NCBI GenBank assembly: GCA_001466705.2
Contig: LATX02000241.1
Location: forward strand, 62,001 to 126,000
Source: Moniliophthora roreri
Taxonomy: Eukaryota; Basidiomycota; Agaricomycetes; Agaricales; Marasmiaceae
Length of the DNA: 64,000 nt
Reading direction: 5' to 3'
Part shown: positions 10,821 to 23,347 of the stretch, one piece after another
Layout of the letters: the number at the start of each line of letters is the position of its first letter
Position numbering within the stretch: the stretch's first letter is position 1
The notes under the pieces: generated by a model
The model's input: only the letters and a program-made list of their open reading frames with translations
What the model was told of the DNA's origin: nothing
The model's database searches: none
Translations under genes and position numbers: made by a program

Positions 10821-12399
10821 TTACTACCCGATCCAGATGCGTGAGGGTATTCAATTTGCAAGGAACATGTTAGACAATTCAAAAAATCACCACAAACACA
10901 TCAGAAGGCAAGACTACTTCAAACTAGATGTTTCAACTCATAACACTCTTTCACAGATTCATTGCGCTCGAATCTGCATCTCTGATCTACAACGACTCGT
11001 CTCATGAACATATTGCAGAGCTCACAGATTTTCTAAAGGCTCTCGATGATTTCGGTTTACCAGGCAAGTATTTGGCCAATCATATTCCGATCCTCGAACA
11101 TCTTCCGGAATTTATATCAAAATGGAAATGAGATGCCAAGGCAGAATATCATGTACAAACGGAGAGGTTTTTGCGCTACTTTCTTCCTATCAAAGAAGCG
11201 ACGGTATGTGCTGATATTCTTAGTGAACAGTCAAAGGGCTCATGTTCTGGATTCTTTAGCTCCAGAAACAAGAGATAGGATCAAGCTTCTGCTCCATGCT
11301 TGCTGAAATGCGAGAACAGCACGGCCTGGATGATATGGAATCTGCCTGGTTAGCGGCAATTATGTAGTGTGTTGCATGCAAGTGATACCATGGACTAGTT
11401 GGCTAACTATTTCGCTTCAGCTTAGCATCATTTGAAACGGTACAGGATCAAGTACGCCTCTGATTTCAATCTTACTGATAGCCTTTCTAGACTGGAACTA
11501 CATTCAACTGGCTAATACTCGCCATGATCAATTTTCCAGAGGTTCAGCGTAAAGCCCAAGAGGAAATTGATAGAGTTATCGGACGAGCAAGAATCCCTAC
11601 TCTGAATGACCTGGACAGCCTTCCTTACATGCATGCAGTAGTAAAAGAGGTGGAGGATGATACCAATTGTTTCAAAGTTGTTCCTAATACCCATTAATAT
11701 TCTAGGTCATGCGATGGTGTCCTGCGCTTCCCATGAGTATCTTTTATGCTTCTCTTGAGGTGAAGACGACCACAATACTTGGAGGTTGCGTAGCTGACTG
11801 CGGCCGGGTTTCAGGATGACGTTTATAAAGGATATTATATTCCGGAAGGATGTCTAGTCATCCCTAACGTGTTGTGAGTATCATTCTCGCTGCTGGTCTG
11901 ATGTCTTTCTAATTCCGACGGAGGGCAATGAACCACGACGAAGAAATATATGGCTCAAACCTGGATGAATTCAGGCCTGAACGATTCTTGAATGAGGATG
12001 GTACACATAAACCATCACCACCTGACACTAAGGATGAAGGACATCATACCTTTGGCTTCGGTCGCCGGTGAGTCGTTCGCTGCCTATCTATGCTGTCAAT
12101 ACTCACCACAACAACCGGATTTAGAATCTGTCCGGGTAGACATCTAGCGTTCAATGCTTTGTTTACCTTTTCGATTGTCCTTTGGGCTATGCATCTTGAA
12201 GCTGGAAAAGATGGCGATGCAATCAGCACAGATGACGAGGCATCTGGGATCACTAGGTGATGGTAATGTGTTTTGCAGAACAGATCATTCTTCTGACATG
12301 TGTACATACAGCCGACCACGGAAATTCTCTGTGTCAACCAGACCTCGCTTTCCCGAAGCGTCGGAGATGCTAAAGTTGGTGAAGGAAGAGTGGCTGTAG
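10821..12399 (+). pseudogene. Cytochrome P450 pseudogene, 5' truncated at a copia LTR
   Basis: Fungal P450 monooxygenases are membrane-bound haem enzymes of secondary or xenobiotic metabolism. Visible pieces: YPIQMREGIQFARNML at the left end, a central segment ending at a TGA (11129-11131) where an Arg codon is expected, EVQRKAQEEIDRVIG, the K-helix ExxR (KEVMRW), NHDEEIYG followed by the PERF motif (FRPERFL), the haem-binding loop FGFGRRICPG with its Cys, and the C-terminus RPRKFSVSTRPRFPEA ending at TAG 12397-12399. Short introns separate the exons (for example about 11871-11926 and 12069-12125). The region after CPALPM that normally reads like GVPHRAT is missing, as are the N-terminal anchor and roughly the first third. 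It resembles the agaricomycete family annotated as O-methylsterigmatocystin oxidoreductase-like; substrate cannot be inferred. Confidence 0.85.
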
Positions 12400-13362
12400 C
12401 AGAGCAGCTTGGTATCCTCTCATCACTATATCAACGGAGTGGGTAACATTATCGACTATGGTGATCTGGGCAGGGGGGAGGCGGGCCGTGGTTCCGGAAC
12501 ACCAGGACGGTTGGTTGGTTGCCCGATGGCCGGCTTAAAAAATTTTTCTTGAGCCAATTTTTTTTCGAACTTTGAACACTTTCTCAGTAACCAAAGGTTC
12601 TTTTATGACCACCTTTGTAGCAGAAAGACTCAAATTTGCTCCTATATGCCTTTTGGATGCTGGTCCAGATCAGTTTCCTGCCCACCCATGGTCCTTGGGG
12701 CTCACTCACAGGTATTTTAAGAGTTTGTGGTGGTTCAGCTGTATAGGATTGGGAGTTCTCCATAATAGGGTTACATTATACACCTTCTTGAATCAACTTA
12801 CACTCTGGATACACATACTATCCTTAGATCTTAGCAGATATCAATCTCTAGAGATTTGCAGTTGCTTGCTTGGGCTCCTGTATCTAGAATATAATGTAGA
12901 TGAACCTTACAAACAGTTTGAAACATTCTACTGCAGACTTCAGTATATTGTGCTCACACTTCACTGAACCTAGCTAATGCAAAGGGGGAAGAGGACTAGC
13001 GCTAGGCAGGTGCTTGCTACTTAGCGCCTTCCAAAAAGGTGATGTCATGTGAACTACCTTCCATATATGGTAGTCAGTGGTTGGTTGGTTCACCGCAATG
13101 GTCCTTAAAAAAAAATTTGACCCCATGTACAAAAAAAAAATTTCCCTCCCCCCTGGATCTGGGTCAGCTGATGCAATACGCAGCAAACAGAATGGCTCCC
13201 GAATGCACATCAAAGTTCAGTGACTCTGCCGTGTCATTTCACACAGCTTCACTTGCTATAGCAAATTCTTTAGTTAGATCCTGTATGAACATCAGCCTGA
13301 AATTTATGCTAATGAGCTGAGTAACCGCCCAGTTCTCTTGCTTGTCTTTGCCTTTGTTAATA
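12400..13362. other. Intergenic, no supported gene
   Basis: Contains two similar A/T-run motifs, near 12509-12570 and 13075-13140, each with GGTTGGTTGGTT followed by a short gap and a run of A. An ORF at 12572-12967 (131 codons) has no recognised motif and an unusual Leu/Tyr-rich composition; not called. Confidence 0.4.
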
Positions 13363-13367
13363 TTTTC

Positions 13368-13829
13368 TGTTACAGACTTTTTCCTTAGTATACTCTTTTC
13401 TGTCTATATCACCTTTATGCTTCCCCTTCCATCGGACTCATACACCTTCCCAGCTCCCATTCCTTTCTCTCACATATGCTTCTCATTTCATCAGACTTCT
13501 ACACCTTCCGTGTCCCCATTTGCTTATCCCTTTGTATTACTCATATCCTGATAGCTCGGGAAACGTTAGGTAAACACCGAACTCTTCGCTTTCCATATGT
13601 AGTTAGCGTTACAATGGTTGTACAGTATTTAAGTGCTCAAGCTAAGACTCTAAGTCTTCATCTTGACCTGGTTAATCTACTTGTGTCAACGCCATTATTG
13701 AAGGATCTCTGAACTTCAGTATCCACTGAACGAACTCAAACTTGAACTTGTACATCGACTACTTAAGCGGAAACTATAACTCCGTTGACAAGTAGCTGAG
13801 GTTAGCGTTGCTATACGAGTAACGTAACA
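13368..13829 (+). repeat. Solo gypsy LTR with 5-base target duplication
   Basis: 462 bases, TGTTACAGAC...GTAACGTAACA, of the same family as the LTRs at 57800 and 60479. Flanked on both sides by TTTTC (13363-13367 and 13830-13834), a perfect 5-base target-site duplication. This is the product of recombination between the LTRs of a once complete element. The core tcttgacctgg motif near 13661 is changed at one base from the other copies. Confidence 0.93.
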
Positions 13830-13834
13830 TTTTC

Positions 13835-14699
13835 TGAGTCTGAGTGTTTTCCAAGTTCTTTAGCCCCTTCTGCTTGTAGTTGACGGGGCTACATGACGGA
13901 GATGAATGGTAGTAGCAAGGAATTGAAAGCCAATAACTTCGCAGAGCGGTGGGGTGATTGTGAGGCGGGCCAGTGCCGTGACTTTTGACGCTGATGTGCC
14001 TTTGCCAGTGTTTCAATGCTTTCCTTCTCTCATCATGCAAAAGTTCAAAGGAAGAATGTTACAAGCACAACCCTCCTCCCACTCAACACTTGATTATCAA
14101 CACAGATTACCTCTGTTTATAGTTCATATGTTCTTGACCTTTCAAGGGATGTGAATGAGGTGCGTATCCATCCATCTTGTATTATTCAACTACTTGTTGA
14201 GACTAAAGGGTGGCAGGGTTCAGGGCTCCCTATCTCAATGCGAGTATGCCCTGAAACACCAACGTATGTGGTATTTCTATGTATCGGTGACAGTTCTCTT
14301 TTTTGGACCCAGGATTACTCGTACTTTGGGTTGGATGCAGTTGCGAGTGTTGGAGACAGTGTGTGTTCAAGAACCCGGGATAAGTTGGTGATATAGTGCA
14401 TCGCCTGCCTAGATTTCTTTTCTGTGATGGCTCAAAATTCTATCCTTTCAACAGATGCACCAAAATGCCTGGACTCAAATCTCCTATGCAATCAACCATT
14501 GCCTCATAATCAACATTTACACTTTCCTCTACTCCCTTGACCAAGAATGATCAGAAAACTTTCTCAAAAACCCAGGTTCCGCTCCCCCAATCCCACCAAT
14601 GCTTCGGTGTGTATACAGGCACCCAGAACCATTCCGACTCACATATGCTCAGCTATATCCTCACACAGGGAATCTGGCTTATGGGCATCAGCAAATCGA
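13835..14699. other. Intergenic, no supported gene
   Basis: Short ORFs in several frames only, none with a recognised motif. Confidence 0.4.
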
Positions 14700-15060
14700 A
14701 CACCTAATGATTATGGCAGAAAATGACTGAAATAGGTGATCATGGGCAAAATACATTATTACCCATTTTGGCCTTGATAATGGCAGAAAACAGACCCCAC
14801 CTAGTGATCATGGGAGATCATGGGCAGAATGGGTGATCATTCATTTTGCCCATAATTACCCATTTCCACCATTATCATCCATTTTGCCCATGATCGCCCA
14901 TTTTCATGAGAGTCGGCCGGACAGAGAAAATGTATACTGCCACCTGGCAGAATCAAACCAGTGACACCAGCATTGCTTCGTAAGCCAATGCAGGAGCTCG
15001 GGCCGCAACATAACCACTGTGCCAAAGTGCCATATAACATTTTAGTGTACACAGTACAAT
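14700..15060 (-). mobile_element. Probable tRNA-derived SINE
   Basis: On the minus strand, TGGCACAGTGG (15024-15014) fits the pol III A box and GGTTTGATTCT (14959-14949) fits the B box at 9 of 11 positions, 54 bases apart. Downstream (14940 to about 14700) is a tail of repeated GATCATGGGCAAAATGG-like units. Head with internal pol III promoter plus unrelated tail is the SINE layout. No target duplication was established, so the ends are approximate. Confidence 0.5.
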
Positions 15061-15204
15061 ATATCCCCTCGCCTCCACAGCTAATTCAGGGAAAACCTGC
15101 ATCCCCCCGGCCTTGGCTAGTGTTTTTATCAGTCAGAACATTAACCAATAAGTCCTCTCTACCATATAGACCCCTCTCTCTGTGTTTTAGAAGGCAGAAA
15201 AAAA

Positions 15205-15425
15205 TTGGGTCTTATGATCATCCATTTTCTTCCATTTTCGCCCATGATCAGTGACCGAAATCATTTCCGCCCATTTTCTCCCATTTTCTTCCATGATCAT
15301 TGACCAAAATCATTTTCCCTCATTTTCTGCTATGCTCATCCATGATCATCAACCAAAATCATTTTTGTCTATTATTGTACATGATATAGACCAAAATAGA
15401 TTATCATCCATGCTCATTAACTGCA
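15205..15425 (+). repeat. Degenerate repeats of the CCCATTTTCTTCCATGATCA type
   Basis: At least five imperfect units built from CCATTTT and CATGATCAT-GACCAAAATCATTTT. They share the ATGATC and CCATTTT cores with the SINE tail at 14700-14940, largely in opposite orientation, so the two blocks could form an inverted pair. Confidence 0.6.
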
Positions 15426-15591
15426 CAATTTGCTGATGTAGGACGAATTTTCTCTCTCCGTCAGTATCTTCATGAAACATCAACTTGCCTTTCCATGAAA
15501 GCTGTCACTCGCTTCCAATAGCTACGCGGAGAGATTATTGTACGAGAGCAAGATATGGTGGTTGACTGGACCTAGTGTTGACGTAGCTTCG

Positions 15592-15849
15592 TGTTGAAGC
15601 ACAGTACCTGTACTATACTAAACTAGGTACATTAGGAACACTAGTTATTGTATTACTTGCGTATGTGATCAACTACGGAACTTACAAAGTACGTTCCTGA
15701 GCTTCTCCGGAGCTTGCACTACAGTCATAGGAGTGCTCCCTCGTCCAGTAGGAGTATTGTAGCCTCATGCACAATACAGTAGAACACATGTAGAATTCAT
15801 GTATAGTTCCTTCCGCTGTCAGAGGATTGTATTGTGTCTCTCCAAGACA
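15592..15849 (+). repeat. Partial 5' LTR of copia B
   Basis: First 258 bases of the LTR, broken off at the N at 15850, so the TATA box, LTR 3' end and primer site are missing from this copy as assembled. Confidence 0.85.
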
Positions 15850-15850
15850 N

Positions 15851-16440
15851 GATGGTCAAGTTTTTCTTACTTTATTAGTAGACTTTAAGCCCAGTAAAGC
15901 GGCTTCTAACGTATATACAAAATTCATTCCCCTGTATTCGGAATTACCCGGATTACAGGCAGAACCAACTGTTGGCCTTATTTCCTTAACTGGAACATGG
16001 GTTAGCTCATTCAGCAATAAACCGGTAGTCATCCCGGTGAGCTGGAGGGTCACACAACTGGGTTCTGGCACCTAGATAGAACGGCCTTGTGCTAAAGCCT
16101 TCATCTATGGAAGGGGTCGTTTATATAATTACGTATCATTTTCGTAAATAGTCCCCCTGATTGCCTATAAGTCCCTTAAACGTCTTCTTAAGGATTTGAT
16201 GGATCTGGCGGATCAGGATCCTTAAAATCAAACCTTATTTAGACTTTCATATGCAATCAGATCTTGTAAATACTGTTTACAGCTACGTCAGTCTGGGTGA
16301 TGAGACCGGATGACATGAAGGAAACACCGTTGACCAAACGTATGAGGATTCATTAGCATTCTTGTCGATAAAGGCTCCATACACCTAAAAGTCATACCAG
16401 CACTTACGCCCTCCTTTCCTATAGCCTTTTATCGATAACA
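15851..16440 (+). other. Copia B leader (untranslated)
   Basis: Non-coding sequence up to the gag ATG. The same leader, inverted, is at about 52882-53400. The short ORF in it crosses the N and is not called. Confidence 0.7.
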
Positions 16441-19400
16441 ATGTCTAACTCCAATCAATCTCGTATCCCCCAAGTCTCTCTTGTTGATCCAACAACTGTC
16501 CGAATTCGAAACTCAGATGATGGGGTCGGCATTCCAGTTTATAGTTACCATCCTTTGGAATTACTTGAACCAGTTCAAGTTTTTGATACTTCTGTTGGCA
16601 ATACATCGGGATTATCAGTGGTTCCAGTCTTTAATGGTGACGACTTCAGAGAATGGAAGTGCAGAGTCTTGGCATATCTCAATTTGGCTAAAGCGGCTTA
16701 TGCCCTTACCAATACAATGCCTGTGACTACTGGCACTGGAGATACTGCCGTCGCTCCTGACATGGAAGTTGTCAAAGAATGGAAAACCTCTAATGCCCAA
16801 GCTCTTGGCCTTTTTCAGCTTAAATTGAGTCCTACTTTGCAGTGGATTATCAAAGATACTGCTAAAGAAACAAGGGATGCCTTGAAAGCTGAATATGACG
16901 TACCAAGTCTTCCGGAAATATTTACCTATTTCCAAGGTCTCGTCATAGCACGTACTGCCAAAGGCCAAAATCCCGATCACAGTGCCAATCTCATCAGACA
17001 ATGTGTTGCGAAATTGTCTGAAAACAATTTCCCTGTTCCCTCCAATTTCCAGGCAATGTTCCTTCTTAACTCTCTTCCCAAGTCATATGAAGGAGTTAAG
17101 ACCCAGATGTTTGTCTCCAACAAAGGGAAGGATCTTACCTTCGACAATATCCTCCCCTTCATCAAACAAGAATATAATAGGCGACACATGGATGGGGTTG
17201 CAGCTTACGCTACTCGGATCTCTGGTGTTCAACGATACACTGGACAAAGCCCGAATTGGAATGGACAAAAGAAGTTCCATCCTCGCAATCCTAATCCAAA
17301 TTCTGGTAAACCGAATAATCAAAACCAGAACTCTGGGAATAAAGGGAACAAAGGCAAACAGCCTGCGCAACCCCAACAAAATCAACAGAAATCTGATGGG
17401 AAGAAGAACAACAAGAAGAAGTCGAACAAGAAAGGAAAAGGGAAAAAGCCTAATGGAGCAATCTCAGTCATGATGGCTGAGATCACAGATTTGCCTCAAA
17501 AGGAAGAACTGCAACCTCCCAGAGAGGAAAAACCTTCCGATGATGGCAAAGTTCCGACTAAATGCGTCAACCATTTTTGCACTAGTCCAGATAAGACCGT
17601 CTATGGTATCTTTACTACTGGACGAAATCGCAAAACATGGTATGTCTGCAAACAATGCTACAATATGCATTCCCATTCTTTCGCCAGGCAGAAAATACTC
17701 CAAAAAGCAGCATTAGTATGCCTTCCTATCGATGAAACGGCATACACTTTTCTTCGAGGAGATTTTCAGCTTAGCAAAACTTTCACTGTCCTCAAGGTGG
17801 ATAAAATTCCTCCTAAGACTCCTCCAAATACAAAGGAGGAAATCAATATTGGAGATATTTTTCCATCAGAATCATTCGAGCACATTTTCGGTGATCTACC
17901 ATCAGGAAAACATCTAATGAGGCACAAGTACCCTAACCAGGTACGAGATGTTATTCCAACTGAAATCTCGGAGTCAACTGTTCCTCGAAATCCTATTAAT
18001 ACATTCGAGAACAAACAACCTCACAAATCGGACCATGGTCGTGCCATGAGGAGATGGTCGCGACACATGGAAGCCAAAATTCAGGCCCGGATTCCGAAAG
18101 CTCAATATGATCCAACAATGATTCCAATGCCCGAGAATGTTAAATTCCACATCGAGCTTCNTCCGGAAATATTTACCTTTTTCCAAGGCCTTGTCATGGC
18201 ACGCACTGCCGAAGGTCAAAATCCCGATCATAGTGCCAATCTCATCAGACAATGTGTTGCGAAATTGTCTGAGAACGATTTCCCCGTTCCCTCCAATTTC
18301 CAGGCAATGTTCCTTCTTAACTCTCTTCCCAAGTCATATGAAGGAGTTAAGACCCAGATGTTTGTCTCCAACAAAGGGAAGGATCTTACCTTCGACAATA
18401 TCCTCCCCTTCATCAAACAAGAATATAATAGGCGACACATGGATGGGGTTGCTGCTTACGCCACTCGGATCTCTGGTGTTCAACGATACACCGGACAAAG
18501 CCCGAACTGGAATGGACAGAAGAAGTTCCGTCCTCGCAATCCTAATCCAAATTCTGGTAAACCAAATAATCAAAACCAGAACTCTGGGAACAAAGGGAAC
18601 AAAGGCAAACAGCCTGCGCAACCCCAACAAAATCAACAAAAATCTGATGGGAAGAAGAATAACAAGAAGAAGTCGAACAAAAAAGGAAAAGGGAAAAAGC
18701 CTAATGGAGCAATCTCAGTCATGATGGCTGAGATCACAGATTTGCCACAAAAGGAAGAACCACAACCTCTCAGAGAGGAAAAACCTTCCGATGATGGCAA
18801 AGTTCCGACTAAATGCGTCAACCATTTTTGCACTAGTCCAGATAAGACCGTCTATGGTATCTTTACAACTGGACGAAATCGCAAAACATGGTATGTCTGC
18901 AAGCAATGCTACAATATGCATTCCCATTCCTTCGCTAGGCAGAAAATTCTCCAGAAGGCAGCCCTAGTACGCCTTCCCATCGACGAGACGGCATACGCTT
19001 TTCTCCGAGGAGATTTTCAGCTTAGCAAAACTTTCACTGTCCTTAAGGTGGATAAAATTCCTCCTAAGACTCCTCCTACTAAGGATGAAGTCAATATTGG
19101 AGATATTTTTCCATCAGAATCATTCGAGCATATTTTCGGTGATCTTCCATCAGGAAAACATCTAATAAGGCACAAGTACCCTAACCAGGTACGAGATGTT
19201 ATTCCAACCGAAATCTCGGAGTCAACTGTTCCTCGAAATCCTATTAATACATTCGAGAACAAACAACCTCACAAATCGGACCATGGTCGTGCCATGAGGA
19301 GATGGTCGCGACACATGGAAGCCAAAATTCAGGCCCGGATTCCGAAAGCTCAATATGATCCAACAATGATCCCCATGCCCGAAAATGTTAAATTCCACAT

Positions 19401-20481
19401 CGAGCTTCTAAACAATAATCCATCTATTGATTCAACACTTTTTGCATCACATCGATTTGCAAAAATTATACTTGATTTAATAGAAACCAAAAAGGATTAT
19501 ATTCGTGATAGAGCTCAAAAACTCGGACATGATTACAAGAAGCAACCCGCCATTGTTGACTTCTTGGATGCATTGGACGTATATGCAAAGTACCCCCAAT
19601 CGACTTCCTTCGCCCCTCATTCCACTCCAATCTCTTTTTGCTCAGAAGCCTGTCATAAATGTACCTGGTGGGATGAATGCCATACAGAATTTTGTGGCAT
19701 GGGACTCTGGCAAATGGCCGATCATGATGACACTGGTGACAGGTACTGGATCTTCTTCACTCGGATCAGAAACACTCTGTTCCGACTCCGTGATCCGATC
19801 GAACCACTCGTCGAGATCCTAAACTGTGTTGTGACGAAAGAGCATAATCTCTATATGCGGAATTATGCCAAGATGGAATTTCATCGTCACCCTTCAGCAG
19901 TTTGTGAAGCAGATTGCCAACGCTGTACCAGTGGACTACCAAAGCATATCACATACCTTAGTAAGGGGGAGTACAAATTCAATCAAATCGCTCCAGGAAA
20001 ATACGTTCATGAAGACCCAACTAACCCTGGGATCGAAGCAGGTGAACGATTCAAATTTGGTGATCATCCTGTTGACTATATCGACTGGAATACACCAAAT
20101 CCATCCAGAGCACCAACCCCCAAACTAAACCAAGACTTTAAAACAGTCTTCTGTGTCACATGCAATTATCCACATCATCTTGACAATTGGCCTGTCGCCG
20201 CCACTTGCATCCCAATAATGTTTAACTCTGTTCAGGAAGGCTTCCCTCCAAAACGTAATCCACGCGGCTTTAACAACAAATCTATTAGAAAGCCATTTAC
20301 GGAAGCCCTCTCTTCGGCAGACGATCCAATTCTCCTTAAAGACCCTTGGAAGAAGGAGAAGGATTATGCCGACACATGGTTAAACAAGGAAAAGAATAAC
20401 AAAGTTTGGGATTCCCTTAATCCCAAAAATCCCTGGAATGCAACTCTTCCTCCGAAACCCAAACTTCCCCCCAAAACGTAA
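16441..20481 (+). pseudogene. Copia B gag region, artificially or truly tandem-duplicated
   Basis: Starts ATG TCT AAC, the same start as element C. Residues about 1-230 form the retrotransposon gag core (FNGDDFREWKCRVLAYL, then LSPTLQWIIKDTAKETRDALKAEYDVPSL and QAMFLLNSLPKSYEG). A very basic tract follows (KNNKKKSNKKGKGKK) and then a Cys region (CVNHFC ... CKQC). At the N (18161) the reading returns to PEIFTFFQGL, about 1.25 kb upstream in gag order, so most of the block occurs twice. After the second copy come further Cys pairs (CHKCTWWDECHTEFC, CEADCQRC, CVTCNYPHHLDNW). The 1,346-codon frame is therefore not a natural protein. No classical CCHC knuckle was seen. Confidence 0.8.
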
Positions 20482-21346
20482 TCCACGCGGCTTTAACAAT
20501 AAATCTATTAAAAAGCCATTTACGGAAGCTCTTTCTTCGGCAGATGATCCAATTCTCCTTAAAGACCCTTGGAAGAAGGAAAAAGATTATGCCGACACAT
20601 GGTTAAACAAGGAAAAGAATAACAAAGTTTGGGATTCCATTAATCCCAAAAATCCCTGGAATGCAACTCTTCCTCCGAAACCCAAAGGAGAACGTCCTAT
20701 TGTCAAGAAGTCCGAGAAGGAACTTCAGGAACAGCGAAAGAAGATCGCCCAAATGTTCCAAGACAAGGGATTAGCTGCCGAGCACCGATGTGACTCACCG
20801 GCCTGCCAAGCTAAACACCCTGATGTCATTGACAAGCGAATGGGTAAAAAACCATATCGATCAGCAACTATGGCTGATGATATTCGGATCAAATCGAAGG
20901 AAGAATCAGCGGCAATTCAAAAAGAATTAGAAAAGAACCGGCAAACTACCAAAAACTTCTTTGGTAATATTTCCAAATGTTTCCCTACAATCCAGTCTAA
21001 TCTTTTGCCACAAGNTAATTGGCCAGTCGCTGCTACTTGCATCCCAATCATGTTTAACTCTGTTCAGGAAGGCTTCCCTCCAAAACGTAATCCACGCGGC
21101 TTTAACAACAAATCTATTAAAAAGCCATTTACGGAAGCTCTTTCTTCGGCAGACGATCCGATTCTCCTGAAAGACCCCTGGAAGAAGGAGAAAGATTATG
21201 CCGAAACATGGTTGAACAAGGAAAAGAATAACAAAGTTTGGGATTCCCTAAATCCCAAAAATCCTTGGAATGCAACTCTTCCTCCAAAACCCAAAGGAGA
21301 ACGTCCTATTGTCAAGAAGTCCGAGAAGGAACTTCAAGAACAGTGA
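20466..21346 (+). pseudogene. Copia B gag C-terminal part, second and third copies
   Basis: A direct repeat of about 222 bases (20244-20465 against 20466 onward) shifts the frame, then the N at 21015 returns to NWPVAATC for a third copy. Includes HRCDSPACQAKH, another CxxxxC pair flanked by His. Ends in a TGA at 21344-21346 where the earlier copy (near 20734) has CGA. Confidence 0.75.
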
Positions 21347-23149
21347 AAGAAAATCGCACAAATGTTCCAAGACAAGGGATTAGCTGCCGAGCACCGATGT
21401 GACTCACCGGCCTGCCAAGCTAAACACCCTGATGTCATTGACAAGCGGATGGGGAAAAGACCCTATCGATCAGCAACTATGGCTGATGATATTCAGATCA
21501 AATCAAAGGAAGAATCAGCGAAAATTCAAAAAGAATTAGAAAAGAACCGGCAAACTACCAAAAACTTCTTTGGTAATATTTCCAAATGTTTCCCTACAAT
21601 TCAGTCTAATCTTTTGCCACAAGTTAAAATTGGTGACAAAATGTTCCAATTTGGCAAAGAACCGACTCCACCTCCTTACAAGTTCAACATTGGGGAAAAC
21701 ACTTTTAGGAAAATCACCAAAAAGGAAGCCCGCAATATGGTACTAGAACATTATGGGGATAGGAAACTCTTCCAACCCAAACCTGTTCGACCTCAAACCC
21801 CTTATCGTCCGAAAGGAGACACACTTGAGGTTCCCGATATTGACATAGAGGCACCATCACCGCCTCCCAAACCAGTAATGCCGGATCTGGGAATCAACAT
21901 TTCTTCCATAACGGTCAATAATCCTCAACCGGAAGTTCCCGAATTCATTCAAGGTTCTTCAAACATCCAAGCTCGTGTTGATATCAACATTGCGGATGTT
22001 GTTCCTCTTGATGATAAAGATTCTCAAGGGAAAAATGGAGGGAAGAACCTGAATATGGGAGACTTTGATAAAGAAGATTGGGACGAGAATTATAACGATT
22101 ACGTTCATAATGAAGCGGACTACTACGATTGGTATGATCAAATTGATCTTAAGAGCAGCATCACTAATGAATTACTAGAAACGAACATTGATTCCGAGCC
22201 ACTATCAGAGCTCGATGAACAATTTCTTTGTAATTCTACAAATAGTAACATTGTACAATGTATGATGACTAAAATTAGTGATAAAAACGTTGTATCTATA
22301 GAACCACAAACAAATGAATGGGCTCTTGATACTGCTGCAACCAATCATATAACGCCTTTTAAGTCCGATTTCCTTGAGTTAAATGAAATTCCTACAGGAC
22401 CCAAGCAAATCATTGGAGTCACTGGATCGGATGTCATAACTCATCAAGGAACAGTAATCATTCGTCATACCAATTCACTTGGAGAAACCCATACGGTCAA
22501 ACTTTATCCGGTGTTCTATTGGCCTAAAGCAAATCATAGACTTCTAGCTGGGAATAAATATATCGTAAATGGTTACGATATTAAATATTCGTTCCCAGAA
22601 ACCTCTATAATTACGAAAGCTAATGGTAAACTCTTTATGTCGCTATTCGCGAAACCAGAAAGAGATGGGTATACGTACCNAGCGGACTACTACGATTGGT
22701 ATGATCTAATTGATCTTAAGAGCAGCATCACTAATGAATTACTAGAAACGAACATTGATTCCGAGCCACTATCAGCGCTCGATGAACAATTTCTTTCTAA
22801 CTCTGTAAATAGTAACATTGTACAATGTATGATGACTAAAATTAGTGATAAAAAAGTTGTATCTATAGAACCACAAACAAATGAATGGGCTCTTGATACT
22901 GCTGCAACCAATCATATAACGCCTTTTAAGTCCGATTTCCTTGAGTTAAATGAAATTCCTACAGGACCCAAGCAAATAATTGGAGTCACTGGATCGGATG
23001 TTATAACTCACCAAGGAACAGTAATCATTCGTCATACCAATTCACTTGGAGAAACCCATACGGTCAAACTTTATCCGGTGTTCTATTGGCCTAAAGCAAA
23101 TCATAGACTTCTAGCTGGGAATAAATATATATACCTTATCGAGTATTGA
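21347..23149 (+). pseudogene. Copia B gag tail and aspartic protease, partly duplicated
   Basis: Gag tail, a Pro-rich stretch, an acidic Asp/Tyr-rich segment (EDWDENYNDYV), then the protease with its catalytic motif EWALDTAATNHIT and the LYPVFYWP region. After the N at 22680 the acidic and protease parts repeat (22681-23130). At about 23130 the sequence jumps from NKYI to PYRVLTN, deleting the segment before the zinc-binding GAG-pre-integrase domain and ending the frame at 23149. Confidence 0.75.
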
Positions 23150-23346
23150 CAAACTGTATGAAACATTGCAAAGGATTTTCCATTGAGAAACAAGGATCTA
23201 AAAAGTCTTTGTGTAAAGGATGTGCTGAAGGAGGAACAGCATCTAAACCTTACCATAGTTCTCAAAAGCGTAAAGATAATATCCTAGAACTTATTCATAT
23301 GGATATTAAGGAGTTTCCTATTAATTCCTACCACCAAAATTGTTAT
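23146..23346 (+). pseudogene. Copia B GAG-pre-integrase fragment
   Basis: TNCMKHCKGFSIEK ... LCKGCAEGG carries the CxxC half of the HHCC zinc-binding domain in front of integrase. HMDIKEFPI holds the first catalytic Asp. Broken at the N at 23347. Confidence 0.8.
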
Positions 23347-23347
23347 N

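Noticed and set aside
8623..10825. 5-base target duplication of copia A
   Set aside because: catgg and ttact do not match.
12572..12967. 131-codon ORF
   Set aside because: No motif, no intron structure, no coding-like neighbours.
14949..15024. A true tRNA gene
   Set aside because: A and B boxes are present but no acceptor stem or anticodon arm folds; SINE-like instead.
14700..15425. CRISPR array
   Set aside because: Units are degenerate, unequally spaced and in both orientations; the genome is eukaryotic.
16441..20481. A single 1,346-residue gag-like protein
   Set aside because: It crosses the N at 18161 and repeats its own middle; the duplication is at the join, so it is not a natural protein.
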